Source: Hoplostethus atlanticus (Eukaryota; Chordata; Actinopteri; Trachichthyiformes; Trachichthyidae). From it: a stretch of 64,000 bases of DNA. The notes under the pieces are model-generated. The model searched no databases. It saw only the letters and a list, made by a program, of their open reading frames with translations, and had not been told where the DNA came from. The translations under genes and the position numbers were made by a program. The stretch covers positions 372,001 to 436,000 of the forward strand of contig JAXDDX010000072.1 of assembly GCA_034670405.1 (NCBI GenBank), read 5' to 3'. Positions 44,091 to 56,705 of this stretch are shown here, piece by piece (within the stretch, counting starts at the first letter, position 1; every line of letters starts with the position of its first letter).

Positions 44091-46485
44091 ACATATTATG
44101 TCTTTCTCTTGTTTGTGTTTTTCTCTGTGTATGTGCAGTAAACCCAGCACTCTTGAAAAAGAAGGCCTCCGTGTTCTCCTGTAGTATTAAATAAAGGTTA
44201 AACGAAGCTGGAGCCAAGAGCAACAGGAGATGAATCTGAAAGCCTGTTATCATGGTCTTGCAGCCCGGCGTTCAGTCTCTCTCTCATTCTCTGCCATGTC
44301 ACATTTATAGCCGCCATATCTCCGTGTAACGTCTGGTTTAACCCAAGGAACTGACCTGACCGCTGCTGGGTTTTTCCCACGTTGAGGTTCTCTTTAGATT
44401 GTTTCAAACTGGGGTTTTCTAGACCCAAACGAGAAACGCAGCCTCTAATCCAGGGACACGTGCTCTCGGAAACCATATCGCTCTTTTCTTGTGGGGAGAA
44501 ACGGAAATAGGCCTTTTGAACCCCAATCCTTTGACTTTGAAAACGAAGGTCTAAAATATACGGCCTCTTTCTCGTGTAGTCTTGCGCTGATAAGTGCAAA
44601 GTTAGTTTCTGAAATCGAGTCAAAAAAGACATTTCAAGTTGAGAACCTTCAAATCACTATGTGTTGGCTTGGTTGATGGTCTTAACTTCCTGGGAGGGGT
44701 ATGGGTTATTTCATTGTGACAGCCTACACACACACATACACACACACACACACACACAGCTGTGTTGCTCATGAGATTAACTCACTCAGTGTGAGGTTGA
44801 GGGGACACCCTGTTGCGTGAAAATTAGATCTACATGTCATTATTTTAATGGGCTGGGTGAGATTATGCTTCGTAAGACTTTGTCAATATTGACAGAGGAA
44901 ATCAGCTATCCGCCAAACGTATGAAATGGGGATATAGCTGGAGCCAGGGAAAGAGAGGAGAAAGAAAAATGTTAGAACTCAGTCAGACACTGGTTTTGCC
45001 ATTTTAATTTAATTTTAATCTCCAGGCGTTGTTTTTGAGGCGTTTATTCCAGTCTTTCAAATAAAAGTGGTAGAGGACTGGGAAGCTTGGAATGGTTGGA
45101 ATCAACTTCCTGCCCATTTTGCTGTTGCCAGGCAAAACTAGTGTTCATTAAACAGCCAATCAGTTTGTTGGCAACGACCTGCAGAACGTGCGGGCCAGCT
45201 TTTCTTGACCGACGAGAAATGAATGGCCCTTGTTGATCACGCTGCTCACAGTGTGGACACACAGTAAGTTCAATAAGTTCAACCATCTTCAATCAAATCA
45301 ATGTGGTTGAGAAACAAAAGAGGAAACACTGCTGGTTGTAAATGTTTGGCTAAATCCCCAAACTGAATTGCCTCTACATGTTCTGCATGCTTCTGTGTTG
45401 TGACCATGGCTGCTCAGCTTCTCTTGCAACATGGATTCAAGCCAACTCTCCACAACAGATACAGACTTTAGGAAATTAAAAATACATAAGCTGTAATGTG
45501 AAAGGCGAGGAAAACTCTAACACTATTTTTAGATCATTACAGAACAGAAAAGCATCGTGACCATGGTCTGTAGCAGCAATGAACCCCGGAGGGTTTCCTT
45601 TGCGTTCTCTTCACTGCATTCCAACATGGCCAACTTGTTTCCATTCAGGAATTCAGGAAGGCTGGCTCCTGGAAAGAACTCAGCCTTGTTTCTCACACAG
45701 TCAAGGTATTGTACTACTGGGTTGCACAGCTCTTAAAATGCTTTCCTGCAAAATTGTTCCATGAATCACAGGCCTAGATTTAAGTGAGGAAATGTGGACA
45801 AAGTTACATCCGACACGCAATTAATCTTGGCTTTCCACAACAGATTTAGGGGAAATCATTAAACAGTGCCACAAGTTTATGAAAACTTTATTTGGTAGAA
45901 AAAATGTCACAAAATCTCTATTCAAATTATTTCCGAAGACTGTAGGTTATTGCTTTGGCGACTCCTTACATGTAAACATTTGATTGATTTAGATAGTGTG
46001 CGATAAATGCATGAGTCTATTCAAACTAGAAGCACAAACCGATGTGATATATACCCAGAACAGTCCAGCAGCAGTGAGACACCTGCTCACATTTTGTGCT
46101 CTTCATCCCCCCCACATTATTTCAATTGACCGGAAAAAAAAACCAAAAAACGTTTTCACATTTGGTTATGGAATGACAACTCGCTTATGGCCTCCACATA
46201 CCAGAGATAACAGTATAAAATTGAACAGATGCTCAGGAATGGACTTCAATTTCTCAAACTTTTCAGTAACATTTACTGGAAGTGCATTACGATGCATGAC
46301 AAGCCGATTATAAACCCATTAGAAGCACAGATAAAACTTTTCTTCAGATAAACATCAGAAAAATATCAGATAATTACTTTCAATTTAATGTCACGTCATT
46401 AAGTATATCGTGGCTATATAAAGTATCCAGTCCCCTATATTAGTTTGCACATTGTATTTGTTGTAGAGGCTTTGCAGTTGCACCA
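44091..46485. other. Intergenic, one weak open frame
   Basis: A 144-codon minus-strand open frame (44198-44632) has no recognised domain. A CA microsatellite lies at 44729-44757. Otherwise nothing recognised. Confidence 0.4.
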
Positions 46486-46790
46486 CAAATCTATGGCAGG
46501 CCATTTTGTCATTTATTTGTTTTAAGGCACTAGTCACTAAACATTAAACTAGTACTTATTTATTAAACACTAGTCGCTATTTTTAAGTTATTAGTTGCTA
46601 AAAATAGATAGGTCTATTATAATAAGCACCAGTTACTCATTTTCTTATTCTAATAGTGTTTTAAAGTACCTTTACAGTAGCGACTATTACAGGCAGAATA
46701 GTGACTAGTGTTTAAAAAATAAGCACTAGTGTTTAAGTTTTAGCGACTAGTGCCTTAAAACAAATAAAACAAAACTGCCTGCCATACAAA
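46486..46790. mobile_element. Fold-back (palindromic) element
   Basis: The left arm (ATGGCAGG..., TTTGTTTTAAGGCACTAGTC, TTATTAAACACTAGTCGC) and right arm are inverted copies of roughly 110 bp with little between, so the single strand would form one long hairpin. The motif CACTAGTC/GACTAGTG recurs several times. No coding capacity. Confidence 0.75.
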
Positions 46791-46899
46791 TCTCCTAGCC
46801 ACCATGCCTGGCACAATCATGGAGGTCCATTGGAGATAACCAGGCTAGAAAAATAAATATGATTGTCATGGTGTGGGTAGAGGTCCATTTAGTAATGTT

Positions 46900-47470
46900 G
46901 TAAAAGTGAATAGTGTGATAAGGTAGATTTGTTTCCAAATGTAGGTTAAGGTGACTTAGTAAACTGTCTTGTCTTTAGCCCTAGTCTCTACTCCAAAACA
47001 CTCGGAGTTGGAGCTTGAGAAGAGTCAGCTCAGTTAACCTGAACAAACTGTTAGCTAGCTAACTAGCCAATAAGCTAATTTAGCAAACCAAGCTATGTTA
47101 ATATTAACGTGCGACTACTAGCCACTATTAGCTAGTCATGTAACATTAGCTACTGGGCACATGAGATGTGTTAACAACAAGACAGTGATGGTTAGCAGAT
47201 ACTATAGTTAGCTAGCTAACAAGCTCACATTTAAACACAAAACTGATGAAGATGAATGTAACGGTGATCAGTTCCCAGTCAAAAATACGGGCATACTAAC
47301 CATGTCTATTCAATTCTCTTAACCTTTATTTAACTAGGAAGTCCCATTGAGATTAAAAATCTAGTTTACAAAAACTGTTGCTGCTAAGAACCTCCAATAT
47401 GGCTGGTACTGGGCAAGTTCCATGTATGTGAAATGTACCAAGTACGTGAAAGCCCTCTATATCATGCTCT
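46900..47470 (+). mobile_element. Repeat family B copy 2
   Basis: AAGTGAATAGTGTGATAAGG, GTCTCTACTCCAAAACACT and AGTCAGCTCAGTTAACCTGA match the copy at 56208-56470. The right half matches 41650-41990 in reverse. Class unknown. Confidence 0.65.
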
Positions 47471-48077
47471 GATTATAACAATTATCATACACTCACAATG
47501 TGTTTCTAATGTGCTTAGGATGCCTTATAATGCCTTATCAGCACTGCTTTAGATAAAGTATTACCAACTCTTATTTCCACTTTCATTGGGAGTGTGTGGG
47601 TCTCAACAAAACAGCTATCATAACCTAATACAGCGTGCCACAGGCAACATAAAACACAAATATCAAGTGTAAAGCATCACATCCTAAATCCCAGCTCACA
47701 TCGTGGATGATGTGTCCATCCGCTACTCCGCTTGCCGTCAGTGACCGTGTGTTGGACTGGGCTGTTGTTAATCGTAGATGTTGGCATCGGCGTCACAGTC
47801 ATCGGTGGCACTGAGCCCCGTTTCATAAGTCTCTCTTAGGCACATGTCTAGGGTCAGATTATTTCCACGGGGCGTAGGACTAAGACCAAGCAGAACTGAC
47901 CCTAGAGGGAACAAGGTCTTTCAGAACTTCCCCCCGCCCCTCAATGATTCATCCTCAACCATCACTCATGGATGACAGCTTGTTGATGGGTGGAGTATTT
48001 CTGCGATTACTACTCACTCTAGGGTGAAAAGTGAAGCTGTACCTTTCATTAAAATTTAACTAAAGCTCCAGAGCAGC
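47471..48077. other. Intergenic, 3' of htra3, nothing certain
   Basis: May include the htra3 3' untranslated region, but no clear polyadenylation signal was identified on the minus strand. Confidence 0.4.
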
Positions 48078-48500
48078 TTGGTATGAGTTTTTTGTGACCA
48101 ATATGGGTATTTTAAAGCAATTTTTTGATTGAAGCTGCCAATGGCCAAAAATACATATTTTTACATTTTCTTGCCAAAAAACCAAACCAAAATTACAGGT
48201 ATTGCGTCTTGCATCTTGTTCTTGGCATTTAGACCATCATGGGACTCTAAAACTCTCCACTGAAAGCCATACTATTACTATTATTTTAGGTGGGTTTGCA
48301 GCTCCTTTAGGCAGGGTGAGCCAGGTTCAGGGGTGTGAATGATTGAATGATTGATTTCTCTGGTCAGACATTTGATAAAAAAAACAAATAAAAAAAACAT
48401 ATTCACTAGCTGTGGTCAAGGAGGAACCTCTATCGGACCAGTCACTGACTGGAGGATATCTGATTTAAATTTTAAAAAAGCATGTATGGGTCTAACCCTA
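48078..48500 (+). mobile_element. Repeat family A copy 7, near full length
   Basis: TTGAAGCTGCCAATGGCC, TCTAAAACTCTCCACTGAAA, TTTTAGGTGGGTTTGCAGCT and CTAGCTGTGGTCAAGGAGGA in order, ending GGGTCTAACCCTA, the complement of the TAGGGTT left end. Ends 27 bp past the htra3 stop, so it probably lies in the htra3 3' untranslated region. Confidence 0.75.
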
Positions 48501-48527
48501 ACTCTTAAGTGGCATTTCCGTTAACGT

Positions 48528-48696
48528 CTATTGCATGATGACGTCCGGTTCGATGTTGAAGAGCAGGTCGTCGTTGTCCCGTCGGACCTCCAGCAGCAGG
48601 GCCGTCTCCTCCTGCAGCGCCCCCTGGAGGTCAGCCGTGGTCATCAGAGGACGGCCATTTAGCTTCACAATAATATCGCCATCCCTGATACCACCT
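48528..48696 (-). CDS. htra3: htra3 exon 10 (PDZ end and stop)
   Basis: Residues 412-467: [16 protein letters not shown], then [20 protein letters not shown] and a TAG stop. The acceptor CTGGCAG is preceded on the coding strand by a CT repeat (48703-48730). Confidence 0.95.
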
Positions 48697-48699
48697 CTG

Positions 48700-48730
<31 letters not shown>

Positions 48731-51700
48731 CGAGTAATGCATTACTATGTTTGAATAACAAGTCCAATGCTGGTCGGTAAGTGACGGCGAATGAAACCCA
48801 CTTCTGTGCAGGCGAGTGAGGCACCACCTCGTGGACGTAGATCCCACTGGCGACATCTGGGAAATCTGGGTTCTGCTGCTTCAGCTCTTCAACCAGCCTG
48901 GAATTAACCACCATGCACAGCACACACACACACATTAAAAAGGACTGAACCCCGGTCTAACCCCAGCTGGGTCACGTGCTGCCATCACCATACCTCTCAC
49001 CATATTCCTCATCATCATTACCATCATCTTTATCAGTTGGACTTACGGTGGTGTGATAGTCAACATCCTTATTCCAATGAAACGCTTCTTTATCGACCTC
49101 ACATCTGTAAAAGAAGCATCCAGTTAGTCACTGCACAGTTCAGCTTATTCAGATGTTTCTTTTATTTTAGGCTAGGGACTCTACACGGCTTTTAGGTTGT
49201 GTGCTAGGGTCTAAAGTCTGTAAGGGGTAAGGGTTATTCCTAAAACTCAATGGCAGGGTTACGTGACGTTTTGGGATGAGACCATAAACTTGGATTACCC
49301 AGATCTTAATATACTTATTCAAAACAAGCTGCTATTGCTGCTGAAGGAAACATAAAATGCATCACTTCCTGTGGTGTGTGGAACCCACCTTTACTGTGCT
49401 TGTCCAGGGACTCGTTGAGGAAGCGAGTGATCCTGTCAGAGGGAATGGCAAAAGAGATCCCTGCCGCGACCTTCAGGGTGTTGATGCCAATCGCCTCTCC
49501 ATCCTCAAATATGGGCACAGAAGGACAGGGTTCTTTATTATTATTATTATTGACATTTTAGTTTAGATGACACAAAAGCTTCAATTCCTACATTTAGAGC
49601 ATTGGTAAAGCAACCAGGAGTGATTAAAGTTTAGATTAAAGTTAAAGTTAAAAATCCAAAGCCTTACCAAATTGACAAGAGGTCCTCCTGAATTCCCATA
49701 CTAGAAAACAAAAGAACATTCATTTTACCAATTTCTAAATGCATGTACAGGTATGTATGACATATATATACAGATACAAATATCTGTGTTCGTACTTGTC
49801 TGTGCATGCTAGGGTTGCCTGCAATTTAAAACAAAACCTGCAATTTATGTAATAGATCAATTATTCTTAATGTCTTTAGAGAGTAGATAAAAGGAGCTAT
49901 CAGGATTTCCAGTATTTTATTTTGAAATCCACTTCCTGAATGGACTCAATTAAAAGTGAATTGACTCCAATCTCTCATTATTCTCATTAATGTAGTTGAG
50001 TAGCTTCTTTTCAAATTGATCCTTGAGAGTAGCTTACTTAACGTTATCCAAAAACCCATCTATCCAGCTTCAGTATTCTTGGTTCTCGTTTTTAAAAATG
50101 TTTAATTACAGATCACTAACTTTCTACAATCCTATCATACAACAAATTGTCTCGATTCACGCTTTACTCTTGCACTTTATTTTGAAAAAAATCATATAAT
50201 AAAGTCTGTGTTTTTAGTAACTAACTTTTACTGAGTACTTTAAATTAGCTTTTTACTTTTACTAAACTACTTCTACTTAAGTAAAATTTTTAACAAAGTA
50301 ACCGTACTTCCACTTGAGTAGGATATTTTGGTACTCTTTCCAGCCCTGTTGTATTCTCACATTGATAATAGCGTCTGTCTGGATGTAGTCCATGTCAGAG
50401 TCCCGGATGCCTAGCTCCTTGCCGTCTCTCTGGGCGGTGCTGACGATGCCGGTGGTAACGGTGTTCTGGAGGGCGAAGGGGCTGCCGATGGCAACCACGA
50501 ACTCCCCCGGCCTCAGGTCCGCACTGTGACCCAGCAGCAATATAGACAGCTTTGTCTGAGAGAAAACAAGTACGAGGTAATGCTACATTCAAGTCTTATG
50601 TGAAAGATGGTACATATGAGTCCTACTAGAAAAATCCTACTCGCCTAAGCTTTCAGCTGGTAAATACGGCAAAAAAAAATACACAAGCAGCAACTTTGAA
50701 GATGGTAAATACTGCTGGAAAACACTGTTCACTCAGCTGGTAAATATTATTAGGGAACTCAGGATTTGGCGATGATTTTCATCACATAAGTCATTTTGTG
50801 ATCACAACTCTTGAAATGCCAGGGCAAGACACAACAATGTCTGGATTTCTAGTTGGTGGTTGACACTGAAATGTTACGTAAAACATGTGAAACATGGACT
50901 CAAGTGTATCGTCATTAAGTACATGAGTGCTAAGTGTAAGCTTTCTTTTGTTTTGAAAAATCCTATAGCAAATAAGGGTTATTAAACATAACATAACCAA
51001 TAATTCCAACAGGTCAAGAACATAGAGGAGAAATGTATGTAAGAAAATATGAAAAACTATGAATAACAGCATTATGAGGATGTGCGAAATAACAGCAGTA
51101 GAACATACGGTTCTGGCCAAGATTCTTTTTTATTGCATTTTATGCAGATGATATACATCTTCTGAAATTAAAACAACTTTCAGAGCTGTCTGAGGATGGG
51201 TTCACAAAGCTGTAATGCCACCTTTAGAGACCTTGGTGTCCCTTATTCCTCAGTTCACAATGTTGTTAAGAAGTTTGCTGCTCATGGAATTGTTAAGAAT
51301 CTCCCAGGATGTGGTGGTAAGAGGAAAATTGATCTCAGATGTCCTCGAAGGTTGGTGTGAGCCATTGAAAAAACACCTTGTATGGCATCCAAAGATCTCA
51401 AGGCTGACCTGGAGAGGTCTGGGGTAATGGACACTAAACCAAGAAGGGCTTTACGATCAGAGGCCACACTGACCCCACTGCTGAAAGAAAAACACAAGAA
51501 GGCCTGAATGAGCTTTGCCAAGAACCACCTGGACAAACCTAAATCCTTCTGGGAAAATGTTCTGTAAACCAGTTCTTTGGCAATTCATATCAGCACTTTG
51601 TTTACAGACTACAGAATTAAGTAAAACTACAGTCAAATGCGGTGCAGGTTCCAGAATAGGGCTGCTTTGCTGCCTCAGGTACTGGACATCTTGAACGTAT

Positions 51701-54700
51701 TAAGGGCATCATGAAATCAGAAGATTTCCAAGGAATTTTGGAACGAAATGTGCTATCCAGTGTCACAAAACTGGGTGTCAATCAAAGGTCATGGTCCTCC
51801 AGCAGGACCATGATCCAAAACAGGAATGTTTTCAAGAGAAAACGTTGGACTGTTCTGGAGTGGCCAGAGTCCTGATCTCAATCACATTGAGAACCAACGG
51901 TGAGACCTGAAATGTGCAGTTGGTCAGAAAGAAGAAATCCTTCAAACATTGAAGAACTGGAGCAGGTTGCAATTGAAGAGTGGGAGAACCTGCCAGCAGA
52001 AAGGTGTAGGAAGCTTATTGGTAGTTACAAGAAACATTTGGAAGCAGTCATCATTGCCAAAGGCTGTGCAAAGTGTTTCGAATTCCAATTATTTCAGAAG
52101 ATATTGTCATATTGTTGACTAGAACTGTACACAATATACAGGACTGAAATATATGCAGTATAAGTTGAAAAAAAAGATATATGTAATAAAATAACAACAG
52201 GAAAGGAAAGGAGAGGCTGGCAAAAAAGTGGTACTGAAGAAAGAAAGAGGGCTATTATGGAAAAAGAGAAGGGTTGAAGAGGTGAAGGGAAGGGGAGGGA
52301 AAGAGTGGAGTTGAGTAGAAACACATGCTCACAAGACAGATGGTGTGACTGAGAAAGAAGGAATGAAACAAAATTGGTCCATCTGTAGGATGTCTTTAAG
52401 GTGGAGTGTTTTGGCTTGTATTTCTCTACATCCCACTCCTCCCTGTCTCTGTCAAAGTCCATCTCTCCCACTGCAATACATCAATCTAATGTTTTTATCG
52501 TGCTGGGAGCAGGGTTAGAGTGATATGGGTTTTTTCAAGGCGGATACCAATAATTTTGGATCGAAGCTGCCAATAGCCGTATATTTTGGGCTGATATTCA
52601 GTATCTTTGAATTAGAAATTTAAACTTTACAATGTGTGCCAGAAATGACAAGAATTCAGAGTTAATTTGCAAAAAATATTATTGAACAGTTAAATGAATA
52701 AAATGTGCAAAAAATATAATTTTCATTGGAGGTTTTATAGACTAAGCACAATATTTGTCAGGAATAGCAGTTTGCGTAGGACCCAGAAATGCAGACCAGG
52801 ACGACGGAGTAGAAAATAGTGGTTTTTAATAATGAAGCTGGTGAAGGGAAGGTAGGGGGTGCAGAGGCTGGGCTGGATGGAGCTGGGGGAAGCAGGTGAG
52901 GCTGGAGCGAGGGAAGCAGGCTGGAGCTGGGGGAAGCAGGTGAGGCAGGAGCGAGGGAAGCAGGCAGGCTGGTGGGTTACGGCGAGGAGACACAAGGGGT
53001 AAGGCGTACAGGGGATCTTGGGAGACAAGAAAGCACGGTTAGGATAGCCCGGAGGCACACAAGGGAATTAAACTCTGATAAAGATCAAGAGCAGCCGAGC
53101 GAGTGACTACCACGGTAGTTGGCAGAACAATCTGGCGACGAGTGGTTGAAGAGCCGGGGTTTAAGTACTGCTGGGCTGATGGCTTGATAGGCGGCAGGGG
53201 TGGAGGAGAGGCAGGGCCGGGAGAGGGAGCCACACCCACAGACAGACAGCGACAGACAGGGGAGGTAAAAACATAGGGAAACCCCGGGGTCGGGGCAGGA
53301 GCCGTGACAATATTGGCCCAATAAATCAGCAAACTGATATCTGTCTAACCCTAGGTGGTGATATTCAACAATGCCCCCCGAGGTGGTATGAGCCATGTAT
53401 GACCTGTACACCTGGGCTGGATCCATTTGGCTTCATCCCAGGGAGTTTTTGAATCCCGACTGTGTTCCCAGTATCACAGCCCATTAACACTACAATGAAC
53501 CTGGACACGTGACACACACTGTAAACACAAGTGTAGTCTGGTGACCTAGGTAAAAATTCCCATCCAAAGACTCACTACCCTCCTCCTTCTGTTGTAACAA
53601 TGAGTCCTACCAGACTTCTGGAAGGAACAATGTGTGAATTGTTTCTGTTTATGACTGGGATGAGAAGGCATGTCTGCATTCACCCACAAAAACAGTGGTG
53701 TCTGAATCTGCTGCAACAAAGAGCCTGGGGTGATAGCAATAGACAATATGTCTGGCTTGACAACAACTTAATAATAATAAAGGTTTACACACACACCAGT
53801 TGCACACCAGACACAATTTCATGAGTCAAACAGTTCACCTCCAGTCATCGTCTGTGAGAAATGAGTAACCAGGAAAAGTTGAAGGAATAACCTTATAAAA
53901 TCCTTATCTAAACCTCAAATCTTAATACACAAATAAATACGATATACTTTCATTGGTTATTGAACAAAAACTCCCTATGTGCAAAAATATGTGAACTCCT
54001 TCAATCAAGAACTTTATCAGCGATGACCTGGAGTAAACGTCTCCTAGAGCCACTGATCACTGATCAGTCTCTTCATCTTCCTGGAGGGATTTTCTCCCAA
54101 TCCTCCTTACAGAACTCAACTGACTCAGTGAGGTCGAGGTCTCACATGAACAGACGCTTCAGGTCCTGACAACATCTCAGTTGGAGTTAGGTCAGGACTT
54201 TGACTTGGCCAATCCAAAACGGATTGTCGGACGCATGGTCTGATGTTCTGTTCTAGAATTCCCTCAGAATTCATGGTTCCCTTCATGATGTTGATTTGTC
54301 CAGGTCCAATGGAAAAAAAACAGTCCCAGCTCATGACACTCCTTGTCGCCAAACATGCCATTTTTGCACAGTTCAATTTTGGACTCACCTGTCCAGAGAA
54401 CTTCAGGTTTGTCCAGGTGTCTGGCAAATTTAAGACGGGCAAGCTTTGGTCTTTTTAGACAGTAGAAGCTTCTTCCTGGCTACCCTTGCATGAATGTCAT
54501 TTCTATTCAGTGATGGATGCAAAATGACATCAGATGCAGCAATGGAGGCTTGTAGATCTCTGGTTGTTATTCTTGGGTTGTTTTTTTCCTAGTTTTAATA
54601 TTTTTCTTGTGGCTCTTGGTGATATTTTAGAAGGATGTCCACTTCTAGTCAGAGTGTTGTATTGTATATTATTTGTCTCAGTGGACTGATGGAGCCCAAA

Positions 54701-56669
54701 TCTTTTTGATATGACTTACTAACCTTCCCCAGACTGATGCTCAATCAATAGTCTCTTCCTGAGATCCTGTGAGATCTCTCCCGAAAGATCTGACGTTTTA
54801 CTGGTTAACTTCATCCCCAATTATTTACCCACCTGATTCCACTTAGCTACTTGATATAACTTGATATGAGAGGTGGTTCACCTTTTTTGTGCCTGCACTA
54901 ATTAAACTTAAATTTATTACATGAACAATTTCCTCTAAACATATGGAATTGATAAATATAGACCCTAGTTCAGCTAGGAAGAGAAGTAAAAAGTAAAAAT
55001 TGCAGTGTTTTAGGGTGAATTTTTTCCTTTAAGATTCAGTTTCCCTCTGGCTATGCATTTCTCACACATCAGGACAGCTATGCGAATGATTTTCCTGCTA
55101 AACGATGAGAAAAATAACATTGCGCTCCGGACTCACCAGTGGGTTGACTTTGATGGTAGCGATGTCCGACTTTTTGTCAATGTCCTTGATGCTGGCTTCA
55201 TACACATCACCATTGTGCATCTGGACCTTCGGGAAAGAATGGATGAGATTTCTTGAAATTTCCTGTCAATTCACAACTCGGAGACAAAACATCCACTGAA
55301 GCAAATTTCATAATGTAACTTGGCTTTACGCATTTCTATGAAACTAGCACTGTAGCTGGTGTAGCCAGTGTCTATTGAATTTTTATGGATAGGGTCAGGG
55401 TTCTATGGATATCCTAAAAAACCTAAGAACAATAGTTTTTCATTGAACTCGCCAATAGCCGATATTTTGTGCCCATATTCAACATACCAAAAAGTATTCC
55501 GTTTTCCCCTATTGTATTCTTGCCAGGCTGGAAAGGCCTCTGAAGGAACATTTGGACCATGGGACATTAAAACTCTTCTTGAAACCGACAATAATAATAA
55601 AAACCTATTAATCCATACATATCAAAATGTTGCATTAGACTAAGGGCTTCCCATAGACAACCAGTATAGTATTGATCAATTCTACAATTATAATGAATCA
55701 AACTACATCATATCAGTGGTGGACAACACCGACTGCTCGATATCTGATTTTTAATAAAAGGCTAATATTGGCTCATTATATCTGTCTAACCCTACTACTT
55801 AGCCCTACATATTGTTACTTAGCATATGCTCAGTCAAATGTCTGTCTATTTGGTGACATGAAAAGGTTACACACCCTGAGAGATAAGATGAGATCTGAAA
55901 TTAGGTTTATATACCTTGAGGTGCTGGCGACCGGACACCGGCGTGGTGGTGGAGACAACGTGGGCGTTGGTGACGATCAGACCGGTTTCTGACATTACAA
56001 ACCCAGACCCACTGGACAGAGGGACGTTACGACCGAACAGGGGATGCCTGGGGGGGTCGGAGATCAAATCAGTCGTTCAGAGACACAGATTAGAGTGGAT
56101 AGTAGAGGTGAGGCGGTGTTGTTGTCATGTGAAAACCTCATAATAAGAGCTAGCTGAAAAAGTTGTTGTGGTGTAGCTGTATGTCCCTTCAGTAACTTGT
56201 AAGTAAAAGTGAATAGTCTGATAAGCTAGATTTGTTTCCAATTTTAGGTTACTTTGACTCAGTAAACTGTCTTGTCTTTATCCCTAGTCTCTACTCCAAA
56301 ACACTGAGGAGTCAGCTCAGTTAACCTGAACAAGTTTTTGGCTTTGCTAGCTGGCTAACTAGCCAGCAGGCTACTTTAGTGAAGAGACTGTTAATGTTAA
56401 CATGCAGCTACTAGCCACTACTAACACTAGTGTCTACTTGATATGTTAGCTAGTGCGCACATAAGAAATTCTACAACCCTTGCCCTTAAGAAACCCTTTC
56501 AAAACACCTGGGATATACTCAAACACGCATCATGGTTGAGCTAAATTTTGGCATTTTGGAGTTTTCACTTGACAACAAAAACAAGTTTCATTCCATACTG
56601 TACAAATATACACATTCACTTCCATTCCACTCACATGACCAATGTGAACCCCGCCCCCACCCCGAACCA

Positions 56670-56705
<36 letters not shown>

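Noticed and set aside
44198-44632. 144-codon minus-strand open frame
   Set aside because: No recognisable domain or exon context; kept only as a note.
52735-53426. Proline-rich minus-strand frames
   Set aside because: They lie in the solo LTR and its flanks; GC-rich LTR sequence, not a gene.
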